From Candidatus Acididesulfobacter guangdongensis (GTDB lineage: Bacteria > SZUA-79 > Acidulodesulfobacterales > Acidulodesulfobacteraceae): 64,000 nucleotides of DNA. Within the stretch, counting starts at the first letter, position 1. Each line of letters starts with the position of its first letter. Shown in pieces: positions 44,807-52,537 of this stretch. The stretch covers positions 310,001 to 374,000 of the forward strand of contig SGBC01000003.1 of assembly GCA_004195045.1 (NCBI GenBank). Reading direction: 5' to 3'. The position numbers were made by a program, and so were the translations under genes. A model generated the notes under the pieces. That model was not told the DNA's origin and ran no database searches. It saw only the letters and a list, made by a program, of their open reading frames with translations.

Positions 44807-46444
44807 TTGAAAAATAATAATGCCAATAAAAATATCGAAATCTACGATACGACCCTGAGAGACGGAACGCAGGGCGAAGGTTTTTCTCTTTCTTTAGACG
44901 ATAAATTAATGATAGCTGATATTCTCGATGAGCTTGGGGTGCAATTTATAGAGGGCGGCTATCCTTTATCAAACCAGAAAGATAATAAATTTTTTGAATT
45001 GTCGTCAAAGAAAAAATATATAAATTCTAAAATAACCGCTTTTGGCAGCACTAAAAAGAAAAATTGCAAAGCATCTTCCGATGCCGGTCTTTTGACATTA
45101 TCCGATTTAGATATTGAATACGTAACTATTTTTGGTAAATCATGGGATTTACATGTTAAAGAAATTCTAAAAGCTTCATGTGAAGAAAATTTAGAATTAA
45201 TTGCTGACTCCATAGATTTTTTAAAGCAAAACGGGAAAATCGTTTTTTTTGATGCAGAACATTTTTTTGACGGTTTTAAAAATAATGAAGAATATTCAGT
45301 TAAAACTATTCAATCGGCATTGTCTTCAGGAGCGGAAAAGGTTGTGCTCTGCGATACTAACGGAGGTACGCTGCCGCATGAAATTTTAAATATAATCAAC
45401 AAACTATCCGATTTTTATAATATTGATGTTAATAGATTAGGAATTCATGCGCATAATGACACGGATTGCGCCGTAGCCAATACTCTTTCGGCAGTTTTAT
45501 GCGGTGTCAGCCATGTGCAGGGAACAATAAACGGTTATGGAGAACGAACAGGGAATGCAAATTTATCGTCTATAATACCAAATCTTGCATTAAAATTAGG
45601 GCTAAATTGTATTCCTGAGAATAAATTAAAAGACCTAACCAAAGTATCTCATCTTATAGATGAGATATCTAATAATATTCCTGTTAAAAATAAACCTTAT
45701 GTCGGAGAAAGCGCATTTGCTCATAAGGCAGGAGTACACGCAAACGCTGTTCTTAAAAACCCGTCGTCTTATGAGCATATAGAACCGTCGTCGATCGGCA
45801 ATGCACGCAGATTTTTAATATCCGATCTTTCCGGCAAGGGAAATATAGAGGCTAAAGCAAAAGAACTCGGTTTTGATTTAAGCCGTATAAATGAAGAACA
45901 GGAAAAAGCACTGCTTAATAAAATTAAAGAAATGGAAGATAACGGATTTAATTTTGAAAGCGCCGACGGTTCATTTAAGATGCTTCTTAATAAATATTCG
46001 TCTGAAAAATATAATAATTATTTTAAGCTAATATCATTTAAGGTTGTAATTGAGAAGAGTTCATTAGAAAACGCTGCCGAATACAGTGAAAATAGCTATA
46101 ACATCTTAAGCGAAGCAGCCGTCACACTTAATATTAACGGAAAAATTGAGCATACAGCTGCTATTGGAAGCGGTCCTGTCAATGCTTTGGATAATGCTTT
46201 GAGAAAATCTTTGTTAAGATTTTATCCTGTGCTGAATGAAATGAAGCTGTCTGATTTTAAGGTCAGGGTAATAAACGGACGCAATATGAAATCAGGGACA
46301 GGTTCTTTTGTGAGGGTTCTTATAGAATCTTCCGATAAAGCTTCAAAATGGACGACTATCGGAGTATCTGAAAATATTATAGAGGCGAGCTATCAAGCTT
46401 TAGCAGACAGCATTAATTATAAATTAATTAAAGAAAATATTTAA
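44807..46444 (+). CDS. cimA: (R)-citramalate synthase
   Basis: Condenses acetyl-CoA and pyruvate to citramalate, the first step of the threonine-independent isoleucine route. The 545-residue protein has an HMGL-like barrel (EIYDTTLRDGTQGEGF, IEGGYPLSN, HAHNDTDCAVANTLSA, GYGERTGNANL) and a C-terminal LeuA dimer/allosteric domain. The sequence TQGEGF and the length favour CimA over 2-isopropylmalate synthase. The start appears to be TTG at 44807, with ATT just before it; the ribosome site is weak (TGGAA). Confidence 0.9.
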   Translation: MKNNNANKNIEIYDTTLRDGTQGEGFSLSLDDKLMIADILDELGVQFIEGGYPLSNQKDNKFFELSSKKKYINSKITAFGSTKKKNCKASSDAGLLTLSDLDIEYVTIFGKSWDLHVKEILKASCEENLELIADSIDFLKQNGKIVFFDAEHFFDGFKNNEEYSVKTIQSALSSGAEKVVLCDTNGGTLPHEILNIINKLSDFYNIDVNRLGIHAHNDTDCAVANTLSAVLCGVSHVQGTINGYGERTGNANLSSIIPNLALKLGLNCIPENKLKDLTKVSHLIDEISNNIPVKNKPYVGESAFAHKAGVHANAVLKNPSSYEHIEPSSIGNARRFLISDLSGKGNIEAKAKELGFDLSRINEEQEKALLNKIKEMEDNGFNFESADGSFKMLLNKYSSEKYNNYFKLISFKVVIEKSSLENAAEYSENSYNILSEAAVTLNINGKIEHTAAIGSGPVNALDNALRKSLLRFYPVLNEMKLSDFKVRVINGRNMKSGTGSFVRVLIESSDKASKWTTIGVSENIIEASYQALADSINYKLIKENI

Positions 46445-46521
46445 CCGGCTTCAAGAATAAATAAGTAAGGGTAGTTTTGCTGTAAATATATTTATTTTTA
46501 ATACTATATAAGGAAAAATTC

Positions 46522-47154
46522 ATGATAGATTTTGATAAAATCAAAGAAAAAGGATTTCTGAAGGCTTTTTTTCTTACATGGAGAAAATCTCTTTTTTCTC
46601 CTGAAATTTTTTTTGGAGAGATAACGTCAAGCGATAATGTGCTGCATCCGTATTTTTATGCGGTTATTTTCGGATACATTAATCTTGTATTCTCGTTTTT
46701 TTGGGAAATATTTTTTTTTAAAATCGGTTTTTATTCAAATTATTCTTTTTTGCCGAAAATTCCATTATTATTTGCGCATAAAGATACTATTACTTTATTT
46801 ATAATTTTTGGAATTTTAATATTATTAATATTTTTTGGAATTTTATATAGCTTATTTTTATTGCTGTTGGGTGTTATTCTGCATGGTTTTATCCTTCTGT
46901 TCGGCGGTAAAAAACATTTTAGATATACGTTCAGGATAATTTGCTACACTGCGGGCGTTAATATTTTTTCGATAATGCCGATATTCGGGTATAATATAAT
47001 TTTATCATGGTTTTTTGCTCTTACAGCGATAGGTATTAAAAAAACTGATGATATTTCTACTGCAAAATCAATTATTATCGTTTTGCTTCCTTACATTTTC
47101 ATATCTTTAATTATGATAACTTTTATAATTAAAATAATTACGGCGAGAGGATAG
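46522..47154 (+). CDS. Yip1-family integral membrane protein
   Basis: A 210-residue protein with an amphipathic opening (KAFFLTWRKSLFSPEIFFGEI), then four to five membrane helices. This matches bacterial Yip1-domain proteins, whose function is poorly known. AAGGA precedes the ATG. Its end overlaps the tail of the convergent heptose adenylyltransferase gene by 17 bases. Confidence 0.75.
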   Translation: MIDFDKIKEKGFLKAFFLTWRKSLFSPEIFFGEITSSDNVLHPYFYAVIFGYINLVFSFFWEIFFFKIGFYSNYSFLPKIPLLFAHKDTITLFIIFGILILLIFFGILYSLFLLLLGVILHGFILLFGGKKHFRYTFRIICYTAGVNIFSIMPIFGYNIILSWFFALTAIGIKKTDDISTAKSIIIVLLPYIFISLIMITFIIKIITARG

Positions 47155-47623
47155 CGCTTTTTATATTATTAATTATATTGGTAGTAGATTTTCCATTGAC
47201 ATAATCTATAAGGACTACTTGTCCTCCATATGATTTGACTATATCCGACCCTGCTATTTCTTGATTTTTGTAGTCTGAACCTTTTACTAAGTAATCTGGT
47301 TTTATTTCGTTGATTAAATTGTACGGTGTATCATCGCTGAATATGACGACAAAATCAACAGGTTTTAAATTTGCAATTATATAGGACCTGTCATCTTCAG
47401 TAACTATAGGTCTGCTGTTTCCTTTGAGTTTCTTGACGGATGAATCGCTATTGATACCGACTATCAGAATATCGCCTAATTGTTTTGCTTCATTGAGATA
47501 TGCGACATGTCCCGCATGAATAATATCAAAACATCCGTTGGTAAAAACTATTTTTTTTGATTTATCTTTCAGTTCGGCAACTAATTTATTTAAGACATCT
47601 GTATTATTAATAATTCTATCCAT
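47138..47623 (-). CDS. rfaE2: D-glycero-beta-D-manno-heptose 1-phosphate adenylyltransferase
   Basis: A 161-residue nucleotidyltransferase that makes ADP-heptose for the lipopolysaccharide inner core. It matches the C-terminal half of HldE: IVFTNGCFDIIHAGHVAYL (with the HxGH motif), VGINSDSSVKKLKGNSRPI, EDDRSYIIANLKPVDFVVIF and KPDYLVKGSDYK. The kinase half is a separate gene elsewhere. It supports an outer membrane with heptose-containing lipopolysaccharide. Confidence 0.92.
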   Translation of the reverse strand: MDRIINNTDVLNKLVAELKDKSKKIVFTNGCFDIIHAGHVAYLNEAKQLGDILIVGINSDSSVKKLKGNSRPIVTEDDRSYIIANLKPVDFVVIFSDDTPYNLINEIKPDYLVKGSDYKNQEIAGSDIVKSYGGQVVLIDYVNGKSTTNIINNIKSAILSP

Positions 47624-47665
47624 TATTATTTAAATTTATTGCCTAAGGAAATATTGATTAAATAT

Positions 47666-47732
47666 AAGACTATTAATATAAAACTATCAATATAAAACTA
47701 TCAATATAAGACTATTAATATAAGACTATGAG
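47666..47732. repeat. 14-bp tandem repeat upstream of the heptose gene
   Basis: Four full 14-base units (AAGACTATTAATAT or AAAACTATCAATAT) run 47666-47721, followed by a partial unit. They lie in the promoter region of the minus-strand gene, 43 bases from its start. Confidence 0.8.
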
Positions 47733-47835
47733 AATAAATTTGTTTATTAATAAGCTAAAATGGAAATTCTATAATATTGTGCTTGCCTTGTGCTTATGGT
47801 GTTTTGATTTATTTATTAATAAGCTAAAATAGAAA

Positions 47836-47875
47836 CCCGCATTATTAAATAAAATAATTTATTTAATAATGCGGG
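47836..47875. repeat. 18-bp perfect palindrome with CCCGC ends
   Basis: CCCGCATTATTAAATAAA (47836-47853) and its complement (47858-47875) enclose a four-base loop. Reading leftward, GCGGG is followed by TTTCTATTTT, so it could terminate minus-strand transcription. A 20-base direct repeat (TTTATTAATAAGCTAAAAT and one more base) lies at about 47741 and 47813. In the 756 bases between 47624 and 48379 I see no gene. Confidence 0.65.
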
Positions 47876-48054
47876 AAAAATGGAGAAAAAGAATACATAT
47901 CTATAATCTAGCAATAAATATAAATAATGTCAATAAATATTTTAATAATAATTATCAATAACTTTTGTCTTCCCTTTTTTTCTTTTTTTAAAAATAAGAA
48001 AATTTAGTCGAGTGTTTTAAATGTTAACAAAAAATTTAATGTAAAAATAAATAA

Positions 48055-48234
48055 CCTTAATCCTGCAATAGAAGGTTATCTGCTCGGAAAAGGTGTCAGA
48101 TTAATTTTTTTGCAAATATTTTCTTTGTTAATTGAACTACTTCATACTCAAAAAAATAAAATTTGACACCTTTTCCTTATGTTTTGCTTAACCAAGCAAA
48201 GAAATGCATAAATATTTTCTATTACATGATTAAG
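48055..48234. repeat. Palindromic dispersed repeat, full-length copy B
   Basis: Outer ends CCTTAATCCTGCAATAGAA (48055-48073) and its near-complement CTATTACATGATTAAG (48219-48234) enclose an inner 91-bp palindrome (48086-48176) with ends GGAAAAGGTGTCAGATT and TTTGACACCTTTTCC. The right outer half, starting TGCTTAACCAAGCAAAGAAA, is the module also found alone at 22917 and 26872. Confidence 0.85.
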
Positions 48235-48379
48235 AAATAAAAATAAACTTGAAATTGGTTATTAATAAATGTTAATCTATTAAAGATGTTCCATTGCGAT
48301 GATTCACCACTGTAAGAATATTAGCAATAAATAAAATACTATATATAATATCCGTAGGGAAACAAATAGTTTTTATAAG

Positions 48380-48469
48380 GAGAGGTGTCCGAGAGGCCGA
48401 AGGAGCATGATTGGAAATCATGTATAGATGTGAGTCTATCGAGGGTTCGAATCCCTCCCTCTCCGCCAG
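48380..48469 (+). tRNA. tRNA-Ser (GGA)
   Basis: A 90-base class II tRNA with acceptor GGAGAGG (48380-48386) pairing with CCTCTCC, discriminator G and encoded CCA. The anticodon GGA is at 48414-48416. A long variable arm follows (TATAGATGTGAGTCTATCGA), and the T arm is GGGTTCGAATCCC. Confidence 0.97.
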
Positions 48470-48780
48470 TTTATGGCTATTATGATATCTTTATTTCAGA
48501 TAAAATAATAATAATATATAAAGCAATGGAATGCTATCCTTGCTGTATATCTGATCGTCTTATTAGCATTATTTAAAAACAAACAGCAGTTTTAAATTTT
48601 ATTAATTTTAGTTATAAATTGCGAAGAGTTGAATTTATCAAAAACCCAGTAAAAGTATTTCCGCCTTTTAAGGCTGGAGAAGAATTGCTATAATATTGAA
48701 TGATATTTATAATAGTTAATAATCGGGTGTAAAACATATCGAATAATATGCTATTTATTATGGAAATGGAGGTATAAAAA

Positions 48781-49053
48781 ATGTTTGGTTTTTCTCCTAT
48801 TGCTATTTTTGTATTGTTATTAGTTGTGGTTTTAGTGTTTGGAGTAGGCAAATTGCCTGAATTAGGAAGCGGTATAGGAAAAGCGATAAAAAATTTTAAA
48901 AGAAGCGCGTCAGGACAGGATGAGATAGATGTGACTCCGGAGCCTTCTAAACGGCAGGTTAAAAAGATAACGAGTAACCCTCAAAAATTAACAAAAAAAA
49001 CAGCTTCAAAAAAAATTTCGTCTAAACGAAGCGTCAAAGTAAAAAAAGCGTAA
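48781..49053 (+). CDS. tatA: Twin-arginine translocase subunit TatA
   Basis: A 90-residue protein with one N-terminal membrane helix ([21 protein letters not shown]), the [19 protein letters not shown] hinge and amphipathic helix, and a Lys-rich tail. This is the pore-forming TatA/TatE subunit for export of folded proteins. GGAGG precedes the ATG. The gene stands alone; tatC is not in the window. The 311 bases before it show no gene that I can support. Confidence 0.92.
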   Translation: MFGFSPIAIFVLLLVVVLVFGVGKLPELGSGIGKAIKNFKRSASGQDEIDVTPEPSKRQVKKITSNPQKLTKKTASKKISSKRSVKVKKA

Positions 49054-49128
49054 AACTGCTCCGCACTGATTGAATACTGTACAAATTAAATACTGCAAAT
49101 TATTTTATTTTTTCTGTTTTTTTCTGTT

Positions 49129-49821
49129 TTATTTTTTCTTGATAGCATAAAAATGGCTGACGGTTATTGAAAAATTTTTAGTGTCAGTCGGCACATTAAG
49201 AAAAACAACCATAAATTTTATAGGGTGCTGCGGCACTATTTCTAAATCGGACATACTTTTTCCGTTTTTATTCTGAAATGCCCTATTAATTGATGTGTTA
49301 GACATGGTTTTTAATTTGCTGAGATTTATGAAATTTCCTGCATAGACGTACTTTGTCGCTAAAATTATATTTTTAGAGCTGTAAAGGTTGCATTTTAATT
49401 TTACAAATCCTATCGGAAATTTGTTATTATTTGACAAAAATCCGGTTATTAACAGATTATTTTCAGGCAGTACTTTAGATCTGTAAAGTTTTGTTTTCAA
49501 ATTAAAAATTTTTATATGTATATCGTTGTTTGGATAAAATGTTTTAATAACATAATATATGGAAATAACAGCCGCTATAAATAAAAAAACGTACAATATT
49601 TTTTGGCTTGGCGAACGTTTAGCCTTTTTATCTCCGCTATAATTTTTTTTTTGGGATTTATTGCCGTTCGGAGTTGACGATTGTTTCATTCCGCTATTTT
49701 GTTCATTAATATTATCATTATCGTTAAAACCGTCTAATATAAAATTAATGTCTTCATCGTCTTTTTTTTTATTTTTATTAATGTCCGAAGAGCTATCGCC
49801 GCCCAGAGTCCAGCGTTCCAT
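49129..49821 (-). CDS. Single-pass membrane protein, DUF3426-like
   Basis: A 230-residue protein. The N-terminal 70 residues are charged and Asn/Lys-rich. One membrane helix follows (ILYVFLFIAAVISIYYVI, about 75-92). The outer C-terminal domain has a beta-rich FxLYD/DUF3426 character: LLITGFLSNNNKFPIGFVKLKCNLYSSKN...VPQHPIKFMVVFLNVP. Such domains are found after zinc-ribbon motifs; no zinc ribbon is visible here. Convergent with tatA. Function unknown. Confidence 0.6.
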   Translation of the reverse strand: MERWTLGGDSSSDINKNKKKDDEDINFILDGFNDNDNINEQNSGMKQSSTPNGNKSQKKNYSGDKKAKRSPSQKILYVFLFIAAVISIYYVIKTFYPNNDIHIKIFNLKTKLYRSKVLPENNLLITGFLSNNNKFPIGFVKLKCNLYSSKNIILATKYVYAGNFINLSKLKTMSNTSINRAFQNKNGKSMSDLEIVPQHPIKFMVVFLNVPTDTKNFSITVSHFYAIKKK

Positions 49822-50158
49822 ATGTAATTTGTTAATTAATATTAATAATTAATTTTTATTGTATTTATATTATAACACAATTTGCGTTTTTTTTAAAATT
49901 TTATTATTTTAAATCGTATAGAATAGCAATATCTATCTACTAAAAAGTATCCTGTCGTTTAACTAAGAAGCTTATTGACTTATTAATATGTGGTTCACAA
50001 ACAGCAATTGACTTTTGCGTAAATTAATATACATTTTAACGCAGCTACAGTTGCTTTTATTGCCATGGTGAAGTATAATATTTATATCTGCAATATAATT
50101 TGTAGTATTCTGCAGAATCTTATTATTTTATTGGTTTTAAGAAAAGGAGGAAGATAAA

Positions 50159-50770
50159 ATTTTAAAAATTTTATATTTATATTTAAAGAAAAATTTTTTA
50201 TTTTACTTGTCTATCGGTTTTATATTGTGTTCTTTTGTTTTGTTTAATAACAATATGTTGAGGAAGGTCTATGCCGACGGATTTATGTTTAACATAAGCA
50301 CACCGAATATAAATTTCAGTATAGGAAGCGGGGTTAATGCTTTTTTTTCTCCATCCTATCAAAATTATATTTATAGCGCTAATGGTATGTTTTATATGTG
50401 GGCGGCTGATAATTGGTATTACGGCTTATATCCGACAGGTCCGTGGTATCCGCTTTCGCCTTCTTATACCTATATGCTGCCTGGACCATTAGTTTCAGGT
50501 CCTCCTGTAATGCCGCCGGGTCCTCCTGCAATGCCTCCGCCTCCACCGCCAGGACCAGGACCGCAGCCTTTTGGACCGCCTCCGGGACCTCCGCCTCCAC
50601 CGCCAGGACCAGGACCGCAGCCTTTTGGACCGCCTCCGGGACCTCCGGCTCCTCCGATGGGACCGCCGCCTCCTTCAGGACCGGGACCGCAGCCTTTTGG
50701 GCCGCCTCCGGCTCCTCCAATGGGACCGCCTCCACCGCCAGGACCGGGACCGCAGAATAGTCAGAGGTAA
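50159..50770 (+). CDS. Exported proline-rich repeat protein, apparent AUU start
   Basis: About 203 residues. A strong AAGGAGG (50144-50150) is followed after eight bases by ATT at 50159, which opens a proper export signal: two Lys, then a hydrophobic stretch NFLFYLSIGFILCSFVLF. A VYA-DG site may be cleaved. The TTG at 50207 has no ribosome site and would remove the basic part. Residues 40-100 are Tyr/Trp-rich (YMWAADNWYYGLYPTGPWYPL). The rest is PPG/GPGPQPFGPPP repeats, with a 54-base unit repeated exactly (50537 and 50591). Probably a surface or envelope structural protein; not recognised. In 49822-50158 I see only AT-rich leader. Confidence 0.65.
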   Translation: MLKILYLYLKKNFLFYLSIGFILCSFVLFNNNMLRKVYADGFMFNISTPNINFSIGSGVNAFFSPSYQNYIYSANGMFYMWAADNWYYGLYPTGPWYPLSPSYTYMLPGPLVSGPPVMPPGPPAMPPPPPPGPGPQPFGPPPGPPPPPPGPGPQPFGPPPGPPAPPMGPPPPSGPGPQPFGPPPAPPMGPPPPPGPGPQNSQR

Positions 50771-50841
50771 AGAGTAGAGTTGCGGTGTATAGATAATATG
50801 ATGAGTGTTATGGTTTACAAAAAATATTTTGCAAAGTATCA

Positions 50842-50937
50842 GGAAGCGGATAGAGGGCTGGTGCCCCTCGTTGACTTCAAATCAGTCGTCGCCCCCAATA
50901 AGGGCGGGGTGGGTTCGATTCCCATACGCTTCCGCCA
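50842..50937 (+). tRNA. selC: tRNA-Sec (TCA), selenocysteine
   Basis: A 96-base tRNA with the long eight-base acceptor stem GGAAGCGG/CGCTTCC-type typical of bacterial tRNA-Sec. The anticodon loop CTTCAAA has TCA at 50877-50879, and a long variable arm (GTCGCCCCCAATAAGGGCGGGG) and the T arm GGGTTCGATTCCC follow. CCA is encoded. The genome should therefore encode selenoproteins and the SelA, SelB and SelD machinery elsewhere. Confidence 0.95.
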
Positions 50938-51032
50938 ATACCGTAATAAATAAGCCTTAATAGGAAGATGTACAACGTTTGACGAAATAAAATAAAAAAA
51001 TGGCTGTAAAAAGTCAAACTTGAAGATTATTT

Positions 51033-51053
51033 TTTTCTATTGCATGATTAAGG
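51033..51053 (+). repeat. Dispersed repeat, end fragment (copy F)
   Basis: TTTTCTATTGCATGATTAAG and a final G match the right end of the outer module (22947-22967). Only the last 21 bases remain. Confidence 0.65.
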
Positions 51054-51135
51054 ATATAAAAAATCATTTATTATTTTAAAGAACGGTTGTATAACTTAAT
51101 AAAGGATTAATTTAATTGATGGTATAAGGGGTATT

Positions 51136-51330
51136 ATGATAGGCTATATAAATTTAGGCATACTTTTAGTTATGCTTGGCTTTGTTATCGGGGTCTATGT
51201 TCATACGGACAAAAAGATTAGTCAATTAGACACTAAACTTTCAAATAGAATAGATGAAAACAATAAAGCTTTAACGGATAGAATAGACAGACTATTACGA
51301 TATACTAGTCCACATGGGATTCAGGGATAG
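51136..51330 (+). CDS. Small membrane protein with a coiled coil
   Basis: Sixty-four residues: one membrane helix (NLGILLVMLGFVIGVYV) followed by a heptad-patterned helix (KKISQLDTKLSNRIDENNKALTDRIDRLL). AAGGGG lies nearby before the ATG. The arrangement suggests a membrane-anchored oligomer. Not recognised. Confidence 0.55.
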   Translation: MIGYINLGILLVMLGFVIGVYVHTDKKISQLDTKLSNRIDENNKALTDRIDRLLRYTSPHGIQG

Positions 51331-51500
51331 AGAATATCGCAATAAAGCTGCAAATGAATAAGTTCTATTTTAGCCTTTTGTCTCAAAGTTATCAAAAAAC
51401 GTTTTAAAATATTCGCAATATTTATATGTAAGTTTTAGTATTTCCTGTCCTGCCGCATAGTTTATCTAAATTTAAATAAAAACTAATTTAATTAAATTAA

Positions 51501-52379
51501 ATGAAAATAAAATCAGAAGATTTTTTGGTAAAGGAGGGTGATAAAGTTGACCTGTCAAAATGGTCTTCTTATATTGAACCTCCGTATAAATCCAATAAAA
51601 AATACAAAAAACTGCTGGAAGACCACGTATTGCAGCTGAGCGAACTGCAGCAGCTTCACTATGCACGCGGAAAGCATGCAATATTATTGATTTTTCAAGC
51701 TATGGATGCTGCAGGCAAAGACGGTGCTATAAAACATGTAATGTCTGGAATCAATCCGCAAGGATGCCAGGTTTTCAGTTTTAAATCTCCAAGCGCGTCG
51801 GAACTGCAGCATGATTTTCTCTGGCGCACTACGCGTAATTTACCAGAACGCGGACGCATAGGTATTTTCAACCGGTCTTATTACGAGGAAGTTTTAATAG
51901 TACGCGTGCATCCGGATATGCTAATCAATGAGGCAATTTCTGATGGTTCTAACAGTTCTAAAAACTATGCTAAAATATGGCATGAACGCTATCGTTCAAT
52001 AAATGACATGGAAAAACATCTTTACGCCAACGGTACGCATATTATAAAATTTTTTCTTCATTTATCTAAAGAAGAGCAGCGCAAACGTTTTCTGGCGCGA
52101 ATTGACGAACCGGATAAAAACTGGAAATTTAGTATGGCAGATATCAAAGAGCGCAAGTTTTGGGATTCCTACATGAATGCCTATGAAGAATGTCTCAGTA
52201 ATACCAGCACAAAAAAATCGCCATGGTATATTGTTCCCGCCGATGATAAACACACGGCAAGACTTATTGTATCCCAAACACTTCTTGATACTATGAAAGG
52301 ACTGAAAATGTCTTATCCTGAAGTAAGCGAAGAACGTCGCGCCGAATTACTGCTTATTCGTAAAGAACTTGTAAAGTAG
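51501..52379 (+). CDS. ppk2: Polyphosphate kinase 2 family protein
   Basis: A 292-residue PPK2. Walker A is [14 protein letters not shown] (DAAGKDG at 69-75), followed by the Walker B/lid region [18 protein letters not shown] and [31 protein letters not shown]2 enzymes use polyphosphate to phosphorylate nucleotides (class I, II or III); this length and the EPDK segment fit the class I/III group. No Shine-Dalgarno precedes the ATG. The rest of the polyphosphate genes follow 158 bases later behind a Pho-like box. The codon use is GC-richer than in its neighbours. Confidence 0.92.
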   Translation: MKIKSEDFLVKEGDKVDLSKWSSYIEPPYKSNKKYKKLLEDHVLQLSELQQLHYARGKHAILLIFQAMDAAGKDGAIKHVMSGINPQGCQVFSFKSPSASELQHDFLWRTTRNLPERGRIGIFNRSYYEEVLIVRVHPDMLINEAISDGSNSSKNYAKIWHERYRSINDMEKHLYANGTHIIKFFLHLSKEEQRKRFLARIDEPDKNWKFSMADIKERKFWDSYMNAYEECLSNTSTKKSPWYIVPADDKHTARLIVSQTLLDTMKGLKMSYPEVSEERRAELLLIRKELVK

Positions 52380-52420
52380 TAGCACAGTGAATATTTTATC
52401 TGTCTATGTCTATCCTGCAA

Positions 52421-52477
52421 TGTAACAAAAATGTAATAAAATTGTAACACCGTTGTAACATTAAATATGTTTAAATA
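52421..52477 (+). promoter_or_regulatory. Pho-box-like array of four 11-bp-spaced repeats
   Basis: TGTAACA at 52421, TGTAATA at 52432, TGTAACA at 52443 and TGTAACA at 52454: four direct copies at exactly 11-base steps. The PhoB/PhoP pattern is seven-base repeats with four-base AT spacers. A TAAATA at 52472-52477 lies where a -10 should be. It precedes the ppx-ppx'-ppk1 operon, so phosphate limitation is expected to control it. The family of the regulator is inferred from spacing and motif. Confidence 0.75.
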
Positions 52478-52537
52478 TAAAAATTAATATAAAAATCATG
52501 AAAAATAAATCATAATTAAAAATTAACGAGGATTCTC

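Noticed and set aside
47666-47732. 14-bp tandem units considered as a CRISPR array
   Set aside because: Units are contiguous with no spacers and no cas genes are present.
48385-48576. Sixty-three-codon frame starting in tRNA-Ser
   Set aside because: It overlaps the tRNA and has no homologous character.
48577-48690. Short frame ending VKVFPPFKAGEELL that faintly recalls an HU tail
   Set aside because: Only about a dozen residues resemble HU and the preceding part does not; too weak to call a pseudogene.
50379-50735. Alternative frames over the proline-rich repeat
   Set aside because: Repetitive GC-rich DNA leaves several frames open; only the plus frame has a ribosome site and an export signal.
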